From Streptomyces antimycoticus (GTDB lineage: Bacteria; Actinomycetota; Actinomycetes; Streptomycetales; Streptomycetaceae): a DNA stretch of 64,000 bases. The number at the start of each line of letters is the position of its first letter. Positions within the stretch are counted from its first letter, which is position 1. Under the pieces are notes generated by a model, which saw nothing but the letters and a program-made list of their open reading frames with translations, searched no databases and was not told where the DNA came from. The stretch spans positions 6,386,001 through 6,450,000 of the forward strand of contig NZ_BJHV01000001.1 of the NCBI RefSeq assembly GCF_005405925.1, in the 5' to 3' direction. Of the stretch, positions 8,470-17,764 are shown one piece after another. The position numbers were made by a program, and so were the translations under genes.

Positions 8470-9359
8470 CGGCTGTCTCCCTGGGGGTCGAGGATGTCGC
8501 GCAGCCCGTCCCCGAGCAGATTGAACGCGAGCGTGGCGGCGATGATCGCGAGCCCCGGGAAGACCGCCATCCAGGGCGCGGCGGCGATATACGCCTGGGC
8601 GCTGGAGAGCATCACCCCGAGCGAGGCGGACGGCGGCTGGATGCCGAGGCCGAGGAAGCTCAGCAGCGCCTCGCCGATGATCGCGGAGGGGATGCCCACG
8701 GTGGCCTGGACGGTCAGCGCGGACAGGGCGCCGGGGAGGATGTGGTGGAAGAGCACGGTGCCGTCCCCGCCGCCGTTGGCAACGGCCGCCGCCACATAGT
8801 CGAGGTGCTTGAGCCGCAGCGTCTCCGCCCGGGTGATCCGGATGACGGCGGGGATCTGGGAGACGCCGACCGCGATCGTGGCGTTGAGCAGCGACGGTCC
8901 GAGGATGGTGGCCAGGCCCACCGCCAGCACCAGGAAGGGGAAGGCGAGCAGGGTGTCGGTGAGCCGGGAGACTACGGAGTCGGCGAACCGCCCGTAGTAG
9001 CCCGCGATCAGCCCGAGCGGCACTCCGGCCGCGAAGGCCAGCGCCACCGCGAGCAGACCGATCTGCAGCGAGGCCCGCACCCCGTACACGACCCGGGAGA
9101 GCTGATCGCGGCCCAGGTCGTCGGTGCCCAGCCAGTGGGCCCAGCTCGGCTGGTGGAGGGCGGCCGAGAAGTCGGGCCGGGCCGGGTCGTACGGCGCGAT
9201 GAGCGGTGCGAACACCGCGATCAGCACCAGGATCGCGGCGGCCACGGCACCGGTGAGGGCCAGCTTGTTGCGGGTCAGCAGCCGGAGCCGGGACAGCGGC
9301 GCGAGCGGGGCCCGCTCCCGCTCCTCGGCGACGGGAAGGGCGGTAGCAGCGGCGCTCAC
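8466..9359 (-). CDS. Oligopeptide ABC transporter permease (OppC/DppC-type)
   Basis: Inner-membrane permease of 297 residues. The N-terminal segment [20 protein letters not shown] is followed by the OppC-type extracytoplasmic stretch [17 protein letters not shown], several more membrane helices, and the EAA-type loop [21 protein letters not shown] that contacts the ATPases. The start is a GTG at 9357-9359, overlapping the stop of the previous permease gene as GTGA; longer upstream readings run through that gene and are not supported. Third gene of the peptide-import operon. Confidence 0.88.
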   Translation of the reverse strand: MSAAATALPVAEERERAPLAPLSRLRLLTRNKLALTGAVAAAILVLIAVFAPLIAPYDPARPDFSAALHQPSWAHWLGTDDLGRDQLSRVVYGVRASLQIGLLAVALAFAAGVPLGLIAGYYGRFADSVVSRLTDTLLAFPFLVLAVGLATILGPSLLNATIAVGVSQIPAVIRITRAETLRLKHLDYVAAAVANGGGDGTVLFHHILPGALSALTVQATVGIPSAIIGEALLSFLGLGIQPPSASLGVMLSSAQAYIAAAPWMAVFPGLAIIAATLAFNLLGDGLRDILDPQGDSR

Positions 9360-10306
9360 TGGGCACCTCCGAGCCGGATACGGGGGTCGATCACCGAATA
9401 GGCCAGGTCGACCAGGAGGTTGACGAGGATGTAGGCGGCCGAGGTGAACAGCACCACGCCCTGCACCATCGCGTAGTCGCGGGAGAAGACCGCGTCGATG
9501 GTGAGCTTGCCGAAGCCCGGCAGGACGAAGATCTGCTCGGTGACGACCGCGCCCGAGATGAGGTGCCCGAGCTGCAGCCCGAGCACGGTCACCACGGTGA
9601 CCAGGCTGTTGCGCAGGGCGTGCCCCATGATCACCTGACGGCTGGAGAGCCCCTTGGCGCGCGCCGTGCGGACGTAGTCGGCGGACAGCGAGCCCAGCAT
9701 GGCCGCGCGCGTCTGCCGCATCACGACCGCCGCCAGACCGGAGCCGAGGACGATCACCGGAAGCACCATATGGCGCAGGTTCTCCATCGGGTCCACGCCG
9801 AACGGCACGAAACCGGAGGCGGCGAGGACCGGGAGGGCGATGGCGAACGCGAGGACGAGCACGATGCCGAGCCAGAAGGCGGGCACCGAAAGCCCCAGCA
9901 GCGCCACCGCGTTGACCAGCCACTCCTCGGGCCGGCCGCGCCGGACCGCCGCCACCACCCCGGCGCCCACGCCGACGACGACCGCGAGCAGCAGAGCCAG
10001 GGCGGACAGCTCGAGGGTGACGGGAAGCGCCTCCAGGACCGAGTCCAGGACCGGCAGCCCGGTGCGGGAGGAGACGCCGAGATCGCCGGTGGCGGCGTGC
10101 CGCACATAGCGCGCGTACTGCACCACGATGTTGTCGTCCAGCCCGTAGCTCGCCCGGATCTGGGCGATCGCCTCGGGCGTGGGCTCCTCCCCGGCCAGCG
10201 CGGTGGCGGTATCGCCGGGCAGCGCCCGCACACCGGCGAAGACCACGACGCTGACCAGGAAGAGCGTGATCAGCGATTCGCCGACGCGGCGGATCGGATA
10301 GGACAT
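9356..10306 (-). CDS. Oligopeptide ABC transporter permease (OppB/DppB-type)
   Basis: Permease of 316 residues with six predicted membrane segments. The first is [20 protein letters not shown]. The OppB-type signature near the N-terminus is LPGDTATAL, and the coupling loop [20 protein letters not shown] is characteristic of this subfamily (ARAKGL plus HALRNSL). The start shares one base with the stop of the binding-protein gene (TGATG). It would form the channel with the 8466-9359 permease. Confidence 0.9.
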   Translation of the reverse strand: MSYPIRRVGESLITLFLVSVVVFAGVRALPGDTATALAGEEPTPEAIAQIRASYGLDDNIVVQYARYVRHAATGDLGVSSRTGLPVLDSVLEALPVTLELSALALLLAVVVGVGAGVVAAVRRGRPEEWLVNAVALLGLSVPAFWLGIVLVLAFAIALPVLAASGFVPFGVDPMENLRHMVLPVIVLGSGLAAVVMRQTRAAMLGSLSADYVRTARAKGLSSRQVIMGHALRNSLVTVVTVLGLQLGHLISGAVVTEQIFVLPGFGKLTIDAVFSRDYAMVQGVVLFTSAAYILVNLLVDLAYSVIDPRIRLGGAQ

Positions 10307-11973
10307 CAGTTCCCTCCCTTCGCGTATCCGGCGTCCTTCACGCGGATCAGCCCGTCGCCGAAGACCTTCAGCCCGGCGACCTTCTTCGTCACGGACACGT
10401 AGTTGGTGGGCTGGATCAGATAGAGCACGGTGTGCTGGGCGCGGATGCGCTCGACGAGCCGGGCGTAGATCTTCTGGCGGGCGGCCTTGCCCGCGGTGGC
10501 GCCGCCCTCGGCGATCAGCCGGTCGATGGCGGGGTCGGAGAGGCCGCCGTAGTTCTGGGCGCCGCCGGTACCGGCGAACACATCGATGTTGCCCGCCGGG
10601 TCGAGCCGTCCGGACCAGTTGGTCGTCGCCGCCTGGAAGTCGCCCGCGCGGGAGTGCTCCAAGCCGGTGGCGAACTCGGTCGGCGCCAGACTCACCGCGA
10701 AGCCCGCCTCCTTGGCCATGGCCTGGACGACCTGGCCCAGCCGGTTGTCCTCCGGGGTGGTGCTGATCTGCAGCCGCACCCGGACCGGGGTGGCCACCTT
10801 GGCGGCCTTGAGCAGCCGTTTGGCCTTGGCCAGGTCGCGGGCCGGGCAGCGGGCCCCGGTGGCGTACGGGGTGCCGGAGGGGAGCGGGCCGCAGGTGGGC
10901 CGGTAGCGGTCCTGGAAGACGATGGTGTTGATGAGGGCGCGGTCCAGGGAGAGGTCGAACGCCTCGCGCACCCGCACATCCCGTGCGATCGGGGTGTCGA
11001 TCCGGCCCGGCGGCGCCCCGGCGCCCTTGGTGTTGCCGATGTTGAGGGTCAGCCCGTAGTAGCCCAGCGAGGGGGAGTTGAAGAGCTGCAGCCCGGGCTC
11101 GGTGAGCGCCCTGCCCACCTGGACCGGGTCCATCTGGTCGCCGACCTGGATGTCACCGGACTGTAGATTCGCCAGCCGGACGTTGCCGTCGGTGATGGTG
11201 CGGTAGATCACCCGCCGCAGATGGACGGAGTCGGCGTCGTAGTAGTTCGGGTCCTTGTCCAGCACGATGCGGTCGCCCACCACGCGCTCGGCGTAGCGGA
11301 ACGGGCCGACGCAGGTGGGGTGGCTCGCGAAGCCGTTGCCGTAACGCTTCAGCGCCGTCGGCGACATCACCATGCCCGCGCGGTCGGCGAGCAGCGCGAG
11401 CAGCGGGACGTACGGCTTCTTCAGCCGCAGCCGTACGGTGTCGTCGCCGACCGCCCGTACGGAGGTGACGGGCTTGAGCTCGCTGGCGCGGACGGATCCG
11501 GGCAGTGTGCGGTGACGGTCGAGGGAGGTCTTGACCGCTTTCGCGTCCATCCGGGTGCCGTCGGCGAACCGGACGCCGTGCCGCAGCTTGATGGTGACGG
11601 TGCGGCCCCCGTCGCTGGTGGTGGGCGGGGCGGCGGCGAGCTGCGGCACGAACCGGTCCTGGGCGTCGACGTCGTAGAGCTTCTCGCACATCGCGGCGAA
11701 CACCGTGCGGCCCACGGCGGTGCTGGCCAGGGAGGGGTCCAGCTTGTCCGGGTCCGATTTGAGGGCGATGGCCAGCGTTCCGCCGTCGCGGACGGGCCGG
11801 GGGTCGGTCATCCGGTCGGCGCCCACCTCGGCCGTGGGGGAGGCCAGGGAGGCGCAGCCGGCGGTGGCGGCGACGACCAGCACGCACAGCACCCGGGCGG
11901 CGCGGGCCGCGGCGCGCGGTCGGTGGCGGGTGGGTGGGGGCCGGTCGCTGGGTCCGCTCGTTCTTTGGCGCAT
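10306..11973 (-). CDS. Peptide-binding lipoprotein (SBP family 5)
   Basis: Extracellular solute-binding protein of family 5, about 555 residues. The lipobox ATAGC places the lipidated Cys near residue 40 after an Arg-rich n-region, so it is anchored outside the membrane. Family features include GGTLAIALKSDPDKLDP at the start of the mature domain, the VRFADGTRMDAKAV segment and GPFRYAERVVGDRIVLDKDP (given here only in part). I favour the ATG at 11971-11973; an upstream ATG at 12054 would add 27 residues of low-complexity sequence. First gene of the importer operon, with a GntR-type regulator divergent upstream. The ligand is probably a short peptide; the linked gamma-glutamyltransferase hints at gamma-glutamyl peptides. 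Confidence 0.87.
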   Translation of the reverse strand: MRQRTSGPSDRPPPTRHRPRAAARAARVLCVLVVAATAGCASLASPTAEVGADRMTDPRPVRDGGTLAIALKSDPDKLDPSLASTAVGRTVFAAMCEKLYDVDAQDRFVPQLAAAPPTTSDGGRTVTIKLRHGVRFADGTRMDAKAVKTSLDRHRTLPGSVRASELKPVTSVRAVGDDTVRLRLKKPYVPLLALLADRAGMVMSPTALKRYGNGFASHPTCVGPFRYAERVVGDRIVLDKDPNYYDADSVHLRRVIYRTITDGNVRLANLQSGDIQVGDQMDPVQVGRALTEPGLQLFNSPSLGYYGLTLNIGNTKGAGAPPGRIDTPIARDVRVREAFDLSLDRALINTIVFQDRYRPTCGPLPSGTPYATGARCPARDLAKAKRLLKAAKVATPVRVRLQISTTPEDNRLGQVVQAMAKEAGFAVSLAPTEFATGLEHSRAGDFQAATTNWSGRLDPAGNIDVFAGTGGAQNYGGLSDPAIDRLIAEGGATAGKAARQKIYARLVERIRAQHTVLYLIQPTNYVSVTKKVAGLKVFGDGLIRVKDAGYAKGGN

Positions 11974-12230
11974 GGCGGGATGCCTCACTGCTGGGGACGG
12001 AGAGCGCGCGCTGCGGTGCGGCCAGGATGGCGCAGGGACAGGCGGTTGGTCCATTGGTCGGACCAGATTGCTTTCAGCGGACGATAGTGGGCGGGCCCGG
12101 CGGCTCCGGTTGCCCGCCTGTCACCACCTGGTTAAATCCCCTCGCGGCGGCGGCCGGGACGATGCCGGGGGAGAGGTCCGCCGGATATGAGACTCTGGAC
12201 GACCACCGGCCGGACCGGAAAAGGCCACAG

Positions 12231-12340
12231 GAAGGTTCGGGAAAGCCCGGAAAGGCCCGGGACGTTCGAGAAGCTCGGGAAGTTCGGGAAGCTCGCAAGG
12301 TTCGCGAAGTTCGGAAAGCTCGGGAAAGCTGAAGAAGGCG
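12231..12340 (+). repeat. Purine-rich 9-bp tandem repeat in the GntR leader
   Basis: About eleven consecutive 9- to 10-base units of the type GAAGYTCGG or GAAAGCYCGG occupy this stretch, all with purines on the plus strand. It lies between the divergent binding-protein and GntR-type genes and ends 15 bp before the GntR start, so it is probably transcribed as that gene's leader. Confidence 0.75.
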
Positions 12341-12355
12341 GAGGAAAGCCAGGAG

Positions 12356-13093
12356 ATGGACTGGCGGCAACTGCGGCACTCCACCCTGTCGAGGCCGGAC
12401 GCCCTGGCCGTCGGCCTGGAGCGGCTGATCCTGAGCGGAGAGCTGCCGCCCGGTTCCCGCGTCCCCCCGGAGCGGGAGCTGGCGGAGAGCCTCGGCGTCT
12501 CGCGGGGCTCGGTCCGCGAGGCGCTGCGCGCCCTCGCCTCCCGTGGACTGGTCGCCCGGCGCCCGGGCTCCGGCACGGTCGTACTCGACCCGGGGGCCAC
12601 CCCCCACGGCGACATCCTCGCCTCGGGGCTCGACGCCACGGCGGAGCTGTTGCAGGTCATGGAGGTGCGCGCGTGTATCGAGCCCTCGGTGACCGCGCGG
12701 GCCGCCCGGCGTGCCACCCCCGCCGACATCGTTCAGCTACACGCCCTGCTGGACGCGATGCGACGGGAGCCCACACGGCGGGAGTTCACCGACCTGGACC
12801 GCACCTTCCACCGCGCCATCGCCCAGTACACCCGCAACCCCCTGCTGCTGCGGCTGCTGGACCGGGTCTACGAGATCGGTGAGCCGGGGCGGCGCGAGAC
12901 CTCGCTGTCCGCCGCCCGCCGGCGCGCCACGATCGAGGAGCACCAGGCCATCCTGCGGGCGATCGAGGCCCGCGACCCGGAGGCGGCCCGAGCCGCCTCC
13001 GAGACGCATCTGGACTCGGTGCTGCACCGGATCGAGGAGCAGCGGCGGCGTACGGAGGCGCGGGGCGGCGGAGTCGAGGCGGCGGGGGCCTGA
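12356..13093 (+). CDS. GntR/FCD-family transcriptional regulator
   Basis: A 245-residue regulator. The N-terminal winged helix has PPGSRVPPERELAESLGVSR and GSVREALRALASRGLV, diagnostic for FadR-subfamily GntR proteins. The C-terminal FCD domain has the metal- or ligand-binding pattern with EFTDLDRTFHRAIA and later HQAILRAIEARDPEAA. GGAGGA at 12340-12345 serves the ATG 12356. It is divergent from the peptide-import operon, with about 380 bp between starts, so control of that operon is the natural guess. FCD regulators usually bind organic acids or related small ligands. Confidence 0.88.
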   Translation: MDWRQLRHSTLSRPDALAVGLERLILSGELPPGSRVPPERELAESLGVSRGSVREALRALASRGLVARRPGSGTVVLDPGATPHGDILASGLDATAELLQVMEVRACIEPSVTARAARRATPADIVQLHALLDAMRREPTRREFTDLDRTFHRAIAQYTRNPLLLRLLDRVYEIGEPGRRETSLSAARRRATIEEHQAILRAIEARDPEAARAASETHLDSVLHRIEEQRRRTEARGGGVEAAGA

Positions 13094-13119
13094 GACACCG
13101 GGAGTTGAACCCGGCTGTC
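13094..13119. terminator. Hairpin between convergent genes, resembles a tRNA T-arm
   Basis: CCGGG and CCCGG arms enclose a 7-base loop, and a further four pairs (GACA/TGTC) extend the stem past one bulged base. It fills the 38-bp gap between the GntR and lipoprotein genes. On the minus strand the loop reads TTCAACT, like a tRNA T-loop, but no other tRNA part is present. Confidence 0.45.
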
Positions 13120-13131
13120 CGACGACCGGCC

Positions 13132-13725
13132 CTAGGGGCGGACGTACCGGTCGGGGTTGCCCTGCGGCCAGTTGATGGTCAGGCTCTGGCCGTCACCGCT
13201 GACCACCGCGGTGCCGCCGGAGATGGTCTCGCCCTGGCAGGTCATGGAGACGGCCATGCTCGCGCTGATCGTCCCGGGGCAGGACTTGCCCTGGTACCCC
13301 ACGGTCAAGGAGCCGCCGGTCACGGTCATGACGAGGGGCTTGCCGTTCGGATCGCGCACCTGGGAGTACCACGTGCCCTGCACGCTCGCCGGGGCGCCCG
13401 CGCGGGTCGGCGCGGGGGCCTGCGTCTTCGGGGCCGTGCGGCGGGGCGCCGGGGTGACGCTGTCGGCGGTGCGGGCGGCCCGGGGGCTGCTCGGGCTGGC
13501 GCTGGGGCGCTTCCCGGCGGGCTTCGTACGGCTCGGGCTGGGGCTCGCACCGGTGGGGGTGGCGGGCGCGGTGCCGCGTTCCGAGCCGTCGCCCTTCTGG
13601 GCGGCCGCGGCCTTGCCGGAAGTGCCGGACGACTGGGCGCCCTTGTCGTCGTCGTTGCCGCAGCCGGTCAGCGCCAGAGCCAGCACCGCGACGGCCACGG
13701 TGGCGGCCGCATTTATTTTCCGCAC
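13132..13725 (-). CDS. Lipoprotein with Ser/Pro/Ala-rich linker
   Basis: Predicted surface lipoprotein of 197 residues starting at GTG (13723-13725). The signal VRKINAAATVAVAVLALALTGC ends in a lipobox with Cys 22 (quoted beyond its core only for orientation: LALTGC). A disordered Ser-Thr-Pro-Ala-Lys linker covers about residues 25-105. The compact C-terminal domain starts at VQGTWYSQVRDPNGKP and has regular beta strands and two Cys. An ATG at 13764 would give a longer, less typical signal. The C-terminal domain resembles small extracellular domains of actinomycete lipoproteins; I cannot name a function. Confidence 0.7.
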   Translation of the reverse strand: MRKINAAATVAVAVLALALTGCGNDDDKGAQSSGTSGKAAAAQKGDGSERGTAPATPTGASPSPSRTKPAGKRPSASPSSPRAARTADSVTPAPRRTAPKTQAPAPTRAGAPASVQGTWYSQVRDPNGKPLVMTVTGGSLTVGYQGKSCPGTISASMAVSMTCQGETISGGTAVVSGDGQSLTINWPQGNPDRYVRP

Positions 13726-13895
13726 GAGAATCCCTGATATTCCTGAGTGAAACGGGGAAGGCATGAGGGAAGATCTTGACAGGCGGATCCGGTAGAACTC
13801 CATGGGTTCCGGAAATGTTCTCCAGGAAAGGTGAGCTGTAATCCCGATCAGTTTCTTGGTGTGCTTTCTCGTGGCGCTTTCCCGCGGAGGGTTTC

Positions 13896-14888
13896 TCACG
13901 GTATCGCCGGACCGGCGCCGGGCTCGAAGACCACCGACCACGGCCGGGGTCGGGGTCGGCCGGTCTCCTCCGGAGGCGTGAGCAGCCGGTTGGGCGGGTC
14001 CTCCCGCGCGATGACCTCCGCGGCGATCCGGGCGAACGGAGCTGCCGCCGGATGGCCCGAATGCGCAGGCCATACGGCGGACATCCACAGCATCAGCGGC
14101 CGGCCGGCCAGCGGGCGCCAGGCGGCCCGCGGCTCCTTGCCCGCCACCCGCCCGTCGTCGAACGCCACCCCGCGTCCCGATGTCACCAGCCCCAGCAGGA
14201 ATTCCGGATTACGGGCATGACGGACCGCGGGCGGGGTGAAACCGCCCTCCCGGCAGATATCGAGAATCCGGTCGTACCACCCCGGCGCCGCGACCCGGGG
14301 AAAGAGAAACAGCTCATGGCCGGTAAGGTCCGCCAGCGTCACCTCGGAAAGGCGGGCCAACGGCGAGGAACGGGGCAGGACGACCCCCAACTCGACCCCG
14401 GCGGACGGTCCCACCACGAGATCGTCGGCGTCCGCCACGGGGTGGTGCACCAGCCCCACGTCGAGCCGGGCGGCGGCGAGCAGCCGCACCTGCTCGGCCG
14501 TGTCCACCTCCTGAAGGTCGATCCGCAGCCCCGGGAACTCCTCCGCGCACGCCGACAGCAGGGCGTGCAGTGTCCGGGCGGGCGTCTGCGGCGGTACGCC
14601 CGCCCGCAGCGTGCCCAGCTCCCCGTCGCGGACCCGCGCCATGACCGTACGCAGCCGCTCCTCGCGGGCGAGCAGTTCGCGCGCCTCCTCCAGCAGCAGC
14701 GCACCGGCGGCGGTGAGCCGCACCTGGTGGGCCGAGCGGTCGAACAGCTCCAGCCCCAACTCCCGCTCCAGCCGCCGGATGGACTGGCTCAGCGGCGGCT
14801 GTGCCATGCCGAGGAGATCGGCGGCGCGGCTGAAGTGCAGCTCCTCCGCGACGACAATGAACAGGCGCAGGTGGCGTATGAGATCCAC
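13896..14888 (-). CDS. LysR-family transcriptional regulator
   Basis: A 330-residue LysR protein. The winged helix at residues 1-60 is textbook: FIVVAEELHFSRAADLLGMA, then QPPLSQSIRRLERELG. The effector-binding domain follows, with FLFPRVAAPGWYD and a C-terminal Pro/Arg-rich tail of about 30 residues. It is divergent from the beta-lactamase-fold gene at 14929, with only 40 bp between the starts, the arrangement known for AmpR/AmpC-type pairs. Regulation of that neighbour and of itself from the shared gap is the likely role. No ligand can be inferred. Confidence 0.88.
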   Translation of the reverse strand: MDLIRHLRLFIVVAEELHFSRAADLLGMAQPPLSQSIRRLERELGLELFDRSAHQVRLTAAGALLLEEARELLAREERLRTVMARVRDGELGTLRAGVPPQTPARTLHALLSACAEEFPGLRIDLQEVDTAEQVRLLAAARLDVGLVHHPVADADDLVVGPSAGVELGVVLPRSSPLARLSEVTLADLTGHELFLFPRVAAPGWYDRILDICREGGFTPPAVRHARNPEFLLGLVTSGRGVAFDDGRVAGKEPRAAWRPLAGRPLMLWMSAVWPAHSGHPAAAPFARIAAEVIAREDPPNRLLTPPEETGRPRPRPWSVVFEPGAGPAIP

Positions 14889-14928
14889 CGGCCGACCCTA
14901 TGCGACGCCGGAGGGGTGAGGGGGAGCG

Positions 14929-15855
14929 TTGGACAAGGGGGAATCAGGGGCCCCGGTGCTGGTGGACCCGGTGCTGATCGAGAAGCGGATCGCGGAGGTG
15001 TTCGCGGCGGCGGACGCCGAGGGCCGGCTGCACGCGGTGGACATCGACGCACCCGGGCGCCAGCTCGGCCTCGGCGTGGACGACCAGGTCGTCATCGCGT
15101 CCGTGTTCAAGATCCTGCTGGTGCTCGAGTTCGCCCGGCAGGCCGGCGCCGGACAGCTCGACCCCCGCGAACGGGTGGTCATCACCGCCCCCGACCGCCT
15201 CGGCGGCTGGGGCACCGCGGGCTGTGCCGACGATGTCGAGATGTCCCTGCGCGACCTGGCGTACTTCGCCCTGTCGGTGAGCGACAACTCCGCGGCGGAC
15301 GCGCTGATGCGCCGGATCGGCCTCGATACGGTGCGGCTGCTGGCGGCCGAACTCGGCCTGGACCGCACGCGGATCGTCGGCGGGCCCCGGGAACTGCTGG
15401 AGTCGATGTTCGAGGACGCGGGCGCGACGGACGAGGCGGAGTTCGCCGCCGTCTATCCGACGCTGACCTTCGAGCGGCTGCGCCGCTTCCGCGTCCTGGA
15501 CGCCCGGCACACCACCTCCAGCACACCCCGCGACATCACCACCCTGCTGGGCCTGATCTGGCGGGACCGGGCAGGTTCCCCGGCGGCATGCGCGCTGGTA
15601 CGGGAGTTGATGTCCCGGCAGGTCTTCCGCCGGCGGCTGGCCTCCGGCTTCCCCGATGACGTGCTGGTCGCGGCGAAGACGGGCACGCTGCCGAGCCTGC
15701 ATATCGAGGCGGGCGTCGTCCGCTACCCGGACGGCGGCCGGTACGCGGTCGCCGTGTTCGCCCGTACGGCCTCGGCCGCGGCGGCACGTACGGCGGTGGA
15801 CGCGGCGATCGGGCGGGCGGCGCGGCTGGCGGTGGACGCGCTCAGACGCCGCTGA
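14929..15855 (+). CDS. Class A beta-lactamase-fold serine hydrolase, no signal peptide
   Basis: A 308-residue serine hydrolase of the beta-lactamase 2 group. All three catalytic motifs are present: SVFK (SxxK, near residue 60), SDN (near residue 119) and KTG (near residue 250). The start appears to be TTG at 14929-14931, preceded by a G-rich tract. No Sec or Tat signal is visible, and the fold starts within 20 residues, so the protein is probably cytoplasmic or the true start is missed. A glutamate equivalent to the class A omega-loop residue cannot be assigned with confidence. Divergent from a LysR gene. It could be a penicillin-interacting enzyme or an esterase-like hydrolase. Confidence 0.78.
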   Translation: MDKGESGAPVLVDPVLIEKRIAEVFAAADAEGRLHAVDIDAPGRQLGLGVDDQVVIASVFKILLVLEFARQAGAGQLDPRERVVITAPDRLGGWGTAGCADDVEMSLRDLAYFALSVSDNSAADALMRRIGLDTVRLLAAELGLDRTRIVGGPRELLESMFEDAGATDEAEFAAVYPTLTFERLRRFRVLDARHTTSSTPRDITTLLGLIWRDRAGSPAACALVRELMSRQVFRRRLASGFPDDVLVAAKTGTLPSLHIEAGVVRYPDGGRYAVAVFARTASAAAARTAVDAAIGRAARLAVDALRRR

Positions 15856-15938
15856 CCTGGCCTGATACGGAACCGGATATGGCTGCGGTGCCGCGACGAT
15901 CTTGGACGGTGGGCCGGGGGAGCTGCTCTGCTGTGCCC

Positions 15939-16918
15939 ATGACCGCCAACAGAGCATCGCGCTTCAACCGCCGTCTGCTGATCCGGGGAGCGGCGGCCGG
16001 CGCGGCCGTACCCGCCATCCTTCCCACGGCCGCCCAGGCGGCCACGGGGACGGCACCGAGCGCCCCCAGGCCCTCCGACGCGAAGACTTCGAACGCGACC
16101 TTCCAATGGCTCGGTACGAGCGGCTGGCGCATCGACATCGGCGGCGGGCGGACGATCCTCTTCGATCCCTATCTGAGCCGCTTCGAAACCGGGCTCTTCA
16201 AGAAGAGCTTCAATCCGAAGACGCCGCTGACCACGGACGGCACGACGATCGACCGCCACAGGGGAAGCCCCGAGCTGATCCTGGTCAGCCACAGCCACTG
16301 GGACCACCTCAACGACGTCCCCTATATCGCCGCGGCCGCCCCGGAGGCGCGGATCGTCGGCACCGAGACCACGTACCACCTGCTCCGGGCCCTCGGCGTC
16401 GACAAGGCCCGGATCGCCGTGGTCAGGGGCGGTGAGGTGCTGGACTTCGACGGCCTGGTGGTCGAGGCGGTCTCCAGCCGCCACAGCCGTAACGACTCCT
16501 ACAGCTACTTCGCCCCCGGCACCCTCACCGGCCCTCCGCCCCGCCCCCAGACCGTCTCCGACCTCCCGGAAGGCGACACCCTCGCCTTCCACCTGACGCT
16601 GCCCGATGGGCTCTCGGCCTTCCTCATGGGAGCGAGCGACTTCAGCGAACGGGACGCGGCCGGTCTGCGCCCCGACGTGGCCATGATCGCCACCCCCAGC
16701 ACCCCCGCCACCCACCGCTACGCCCCCGCCTGCTGAAGGCGCTCGGCCACCCCGCCACCGTGGTCCCCGTGCACTGGGACAACTTCGAACTCCCCCTGGA
16801 CGAGGGCGCCCACCGCGATCCCACGATCGACCTGGACGGGTTCATCGCCCGGATCCGCGAGGCCAGCCCCGGCTCCCGCGTCCTGCTGCCGGAGTACGCG
16901 ACGCCGTACCGCTTCTGA
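15939..16918 (+). pseudogene. Tat-exported metallo-beta-lactamase-fold hydrolase, frame broken by one missing base
   Basis: About 326 residues with the frame restored. The N-terminus has a Tat-type signal, with FNRRLLIRGAAAGAA and a cleavage region near AQAATG. The mature part is a metallo-beta-lactamase fold of the UlaG/RomA type, with metal ligands in SHSHWDHLND, SSRHSRND and MGASDFSE, and a final His in VPVHWDNFELPLD. The frame breaks in CCCCC at 16723-16727; one base gives YAPRLLKALGHPATVVPVHW. After the break the original frame stops at once (16736). I chose the ATG at 15939 because it gives a proper twin-Arg signal. Substrate unknown. Confidence 0.78.
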
Positions 16919-17011
16919 CCCGCACGGCCGTGAACGACCTGCTCGGCCGCGAACGCCGGGCTCGTCCCTGAGCGACCGGGCCTGTGCGGCGCTCCCCAGG
17001 ACGGCGCATCC

Positions 17012-17764
17012 CTACGACCTGATCCCCACACCCCCGCCCACGACGAGGTTCTCCCCCGTGACGAAGCCGGCCGCGTCCGAGGCCAGGAACGCCACGACTT
17101 CGGCGACCTCTTCGCTCGTCCCGAACCTCCCGAGGGGGACCTGGGAGACCGTGGCCTTGGCGACCTCTTCCAGCATTTCGGCCGGCATCCCCTGTTTGGC
17201 CCAGATTCCGGTGTCGATCGGGCCGGGGCTGACGGCGTTGACGCGAATGCGCCGGGGAGCGAGTTCAAGGGCGAGTGACGGCACCATGGAAAGCAGGGCT
17301 CCCTTGGTGGCGGCGCTGACAGCGGCCCCGCCGGGAATTCCCCTGGTGGCGCCGATCCCTACGTTGAAGATGATGGAACCTCCGTCATGGAGCAGAGGGA
17401 GAGCCTTTTGGAGGGTGAAGAACTGGCCTTTGACGTTGACGCCGAAAAGGTCGTCGTAGGCGGCCTCGTCGAATACGTCGGCTTCGATCGGTAGCATGCG
17501 GACGATGGCGGCATTGAGAAATACGACATCGAGTCCGCCGAAGCGCTCACGGATTTCCTCGACGACGCGGTCGGTCTCGGCCAGTGAGCGGGCGTCGGCG
17601 CGCACCACGACCACGCCTTCGGGGAATTCTTTCTCGGCTGCGGCGATGGTGTCGGGATTCTGCCCGGTGACGACCACCTGATATCCGCGACGATGAAGCA
17701 ATTCGGCGGTGGCCTTGCCAATTCCACTGGTGCCACCGGTGATCAGCGCTACGGGTGCGGACAT
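17012..17764 (-). CDS. Short-chain dehydrogenase with altered active site
   Basis: SDR-family Rossmann protein, 250 residues. The cofactor motif is TGGTSGIG near the N-terminus, and NAAIV and the NVKGQFFTLQKALP segment are typical of classical SDRs. The catalytic region reads AAVSAATKGALL where the family has YxxxK: the Lys is kept but the Tyr position is Ser. The preceding Ser position (NVGIGA) is also unusual. The C-terminus has SPGPIDTG and the usual VVGGGVGI end. A LysR gene is transcribed divergently and probably controls it. The altered Tyr may mean it is not a standard oxidoreductase. Confidence 0.85.
   Translation of the reverse strand: MSAPVALITGGTSGIGKATAELLHRRGYQVVVTGQNPDTIAAAEKEFPEGVVVVRADARSLAETDRVVEEIRERFGGLDVVFLNAAIVRMLPIEADVFDEAAYDDLFGVNVKGQFFTLQKALPLLHDGGSIIFNVGIGATRGIPGGAAVSAATKGALLSMVPSLALELAPRRIRVNAVSPGPIDTGIWAKQGMPAEMLEEVAKATVSQVPLGRFGTSEEVAEVVAFLASDAAGFVTGENLVVGGGVGIRS

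Noticed and set aside
13094..13119. A tRNA gene
   Set aside because: Only a T-arm-like hairpin is visible; no acceptor, D-arm or anticodon arm can be drawn around it.
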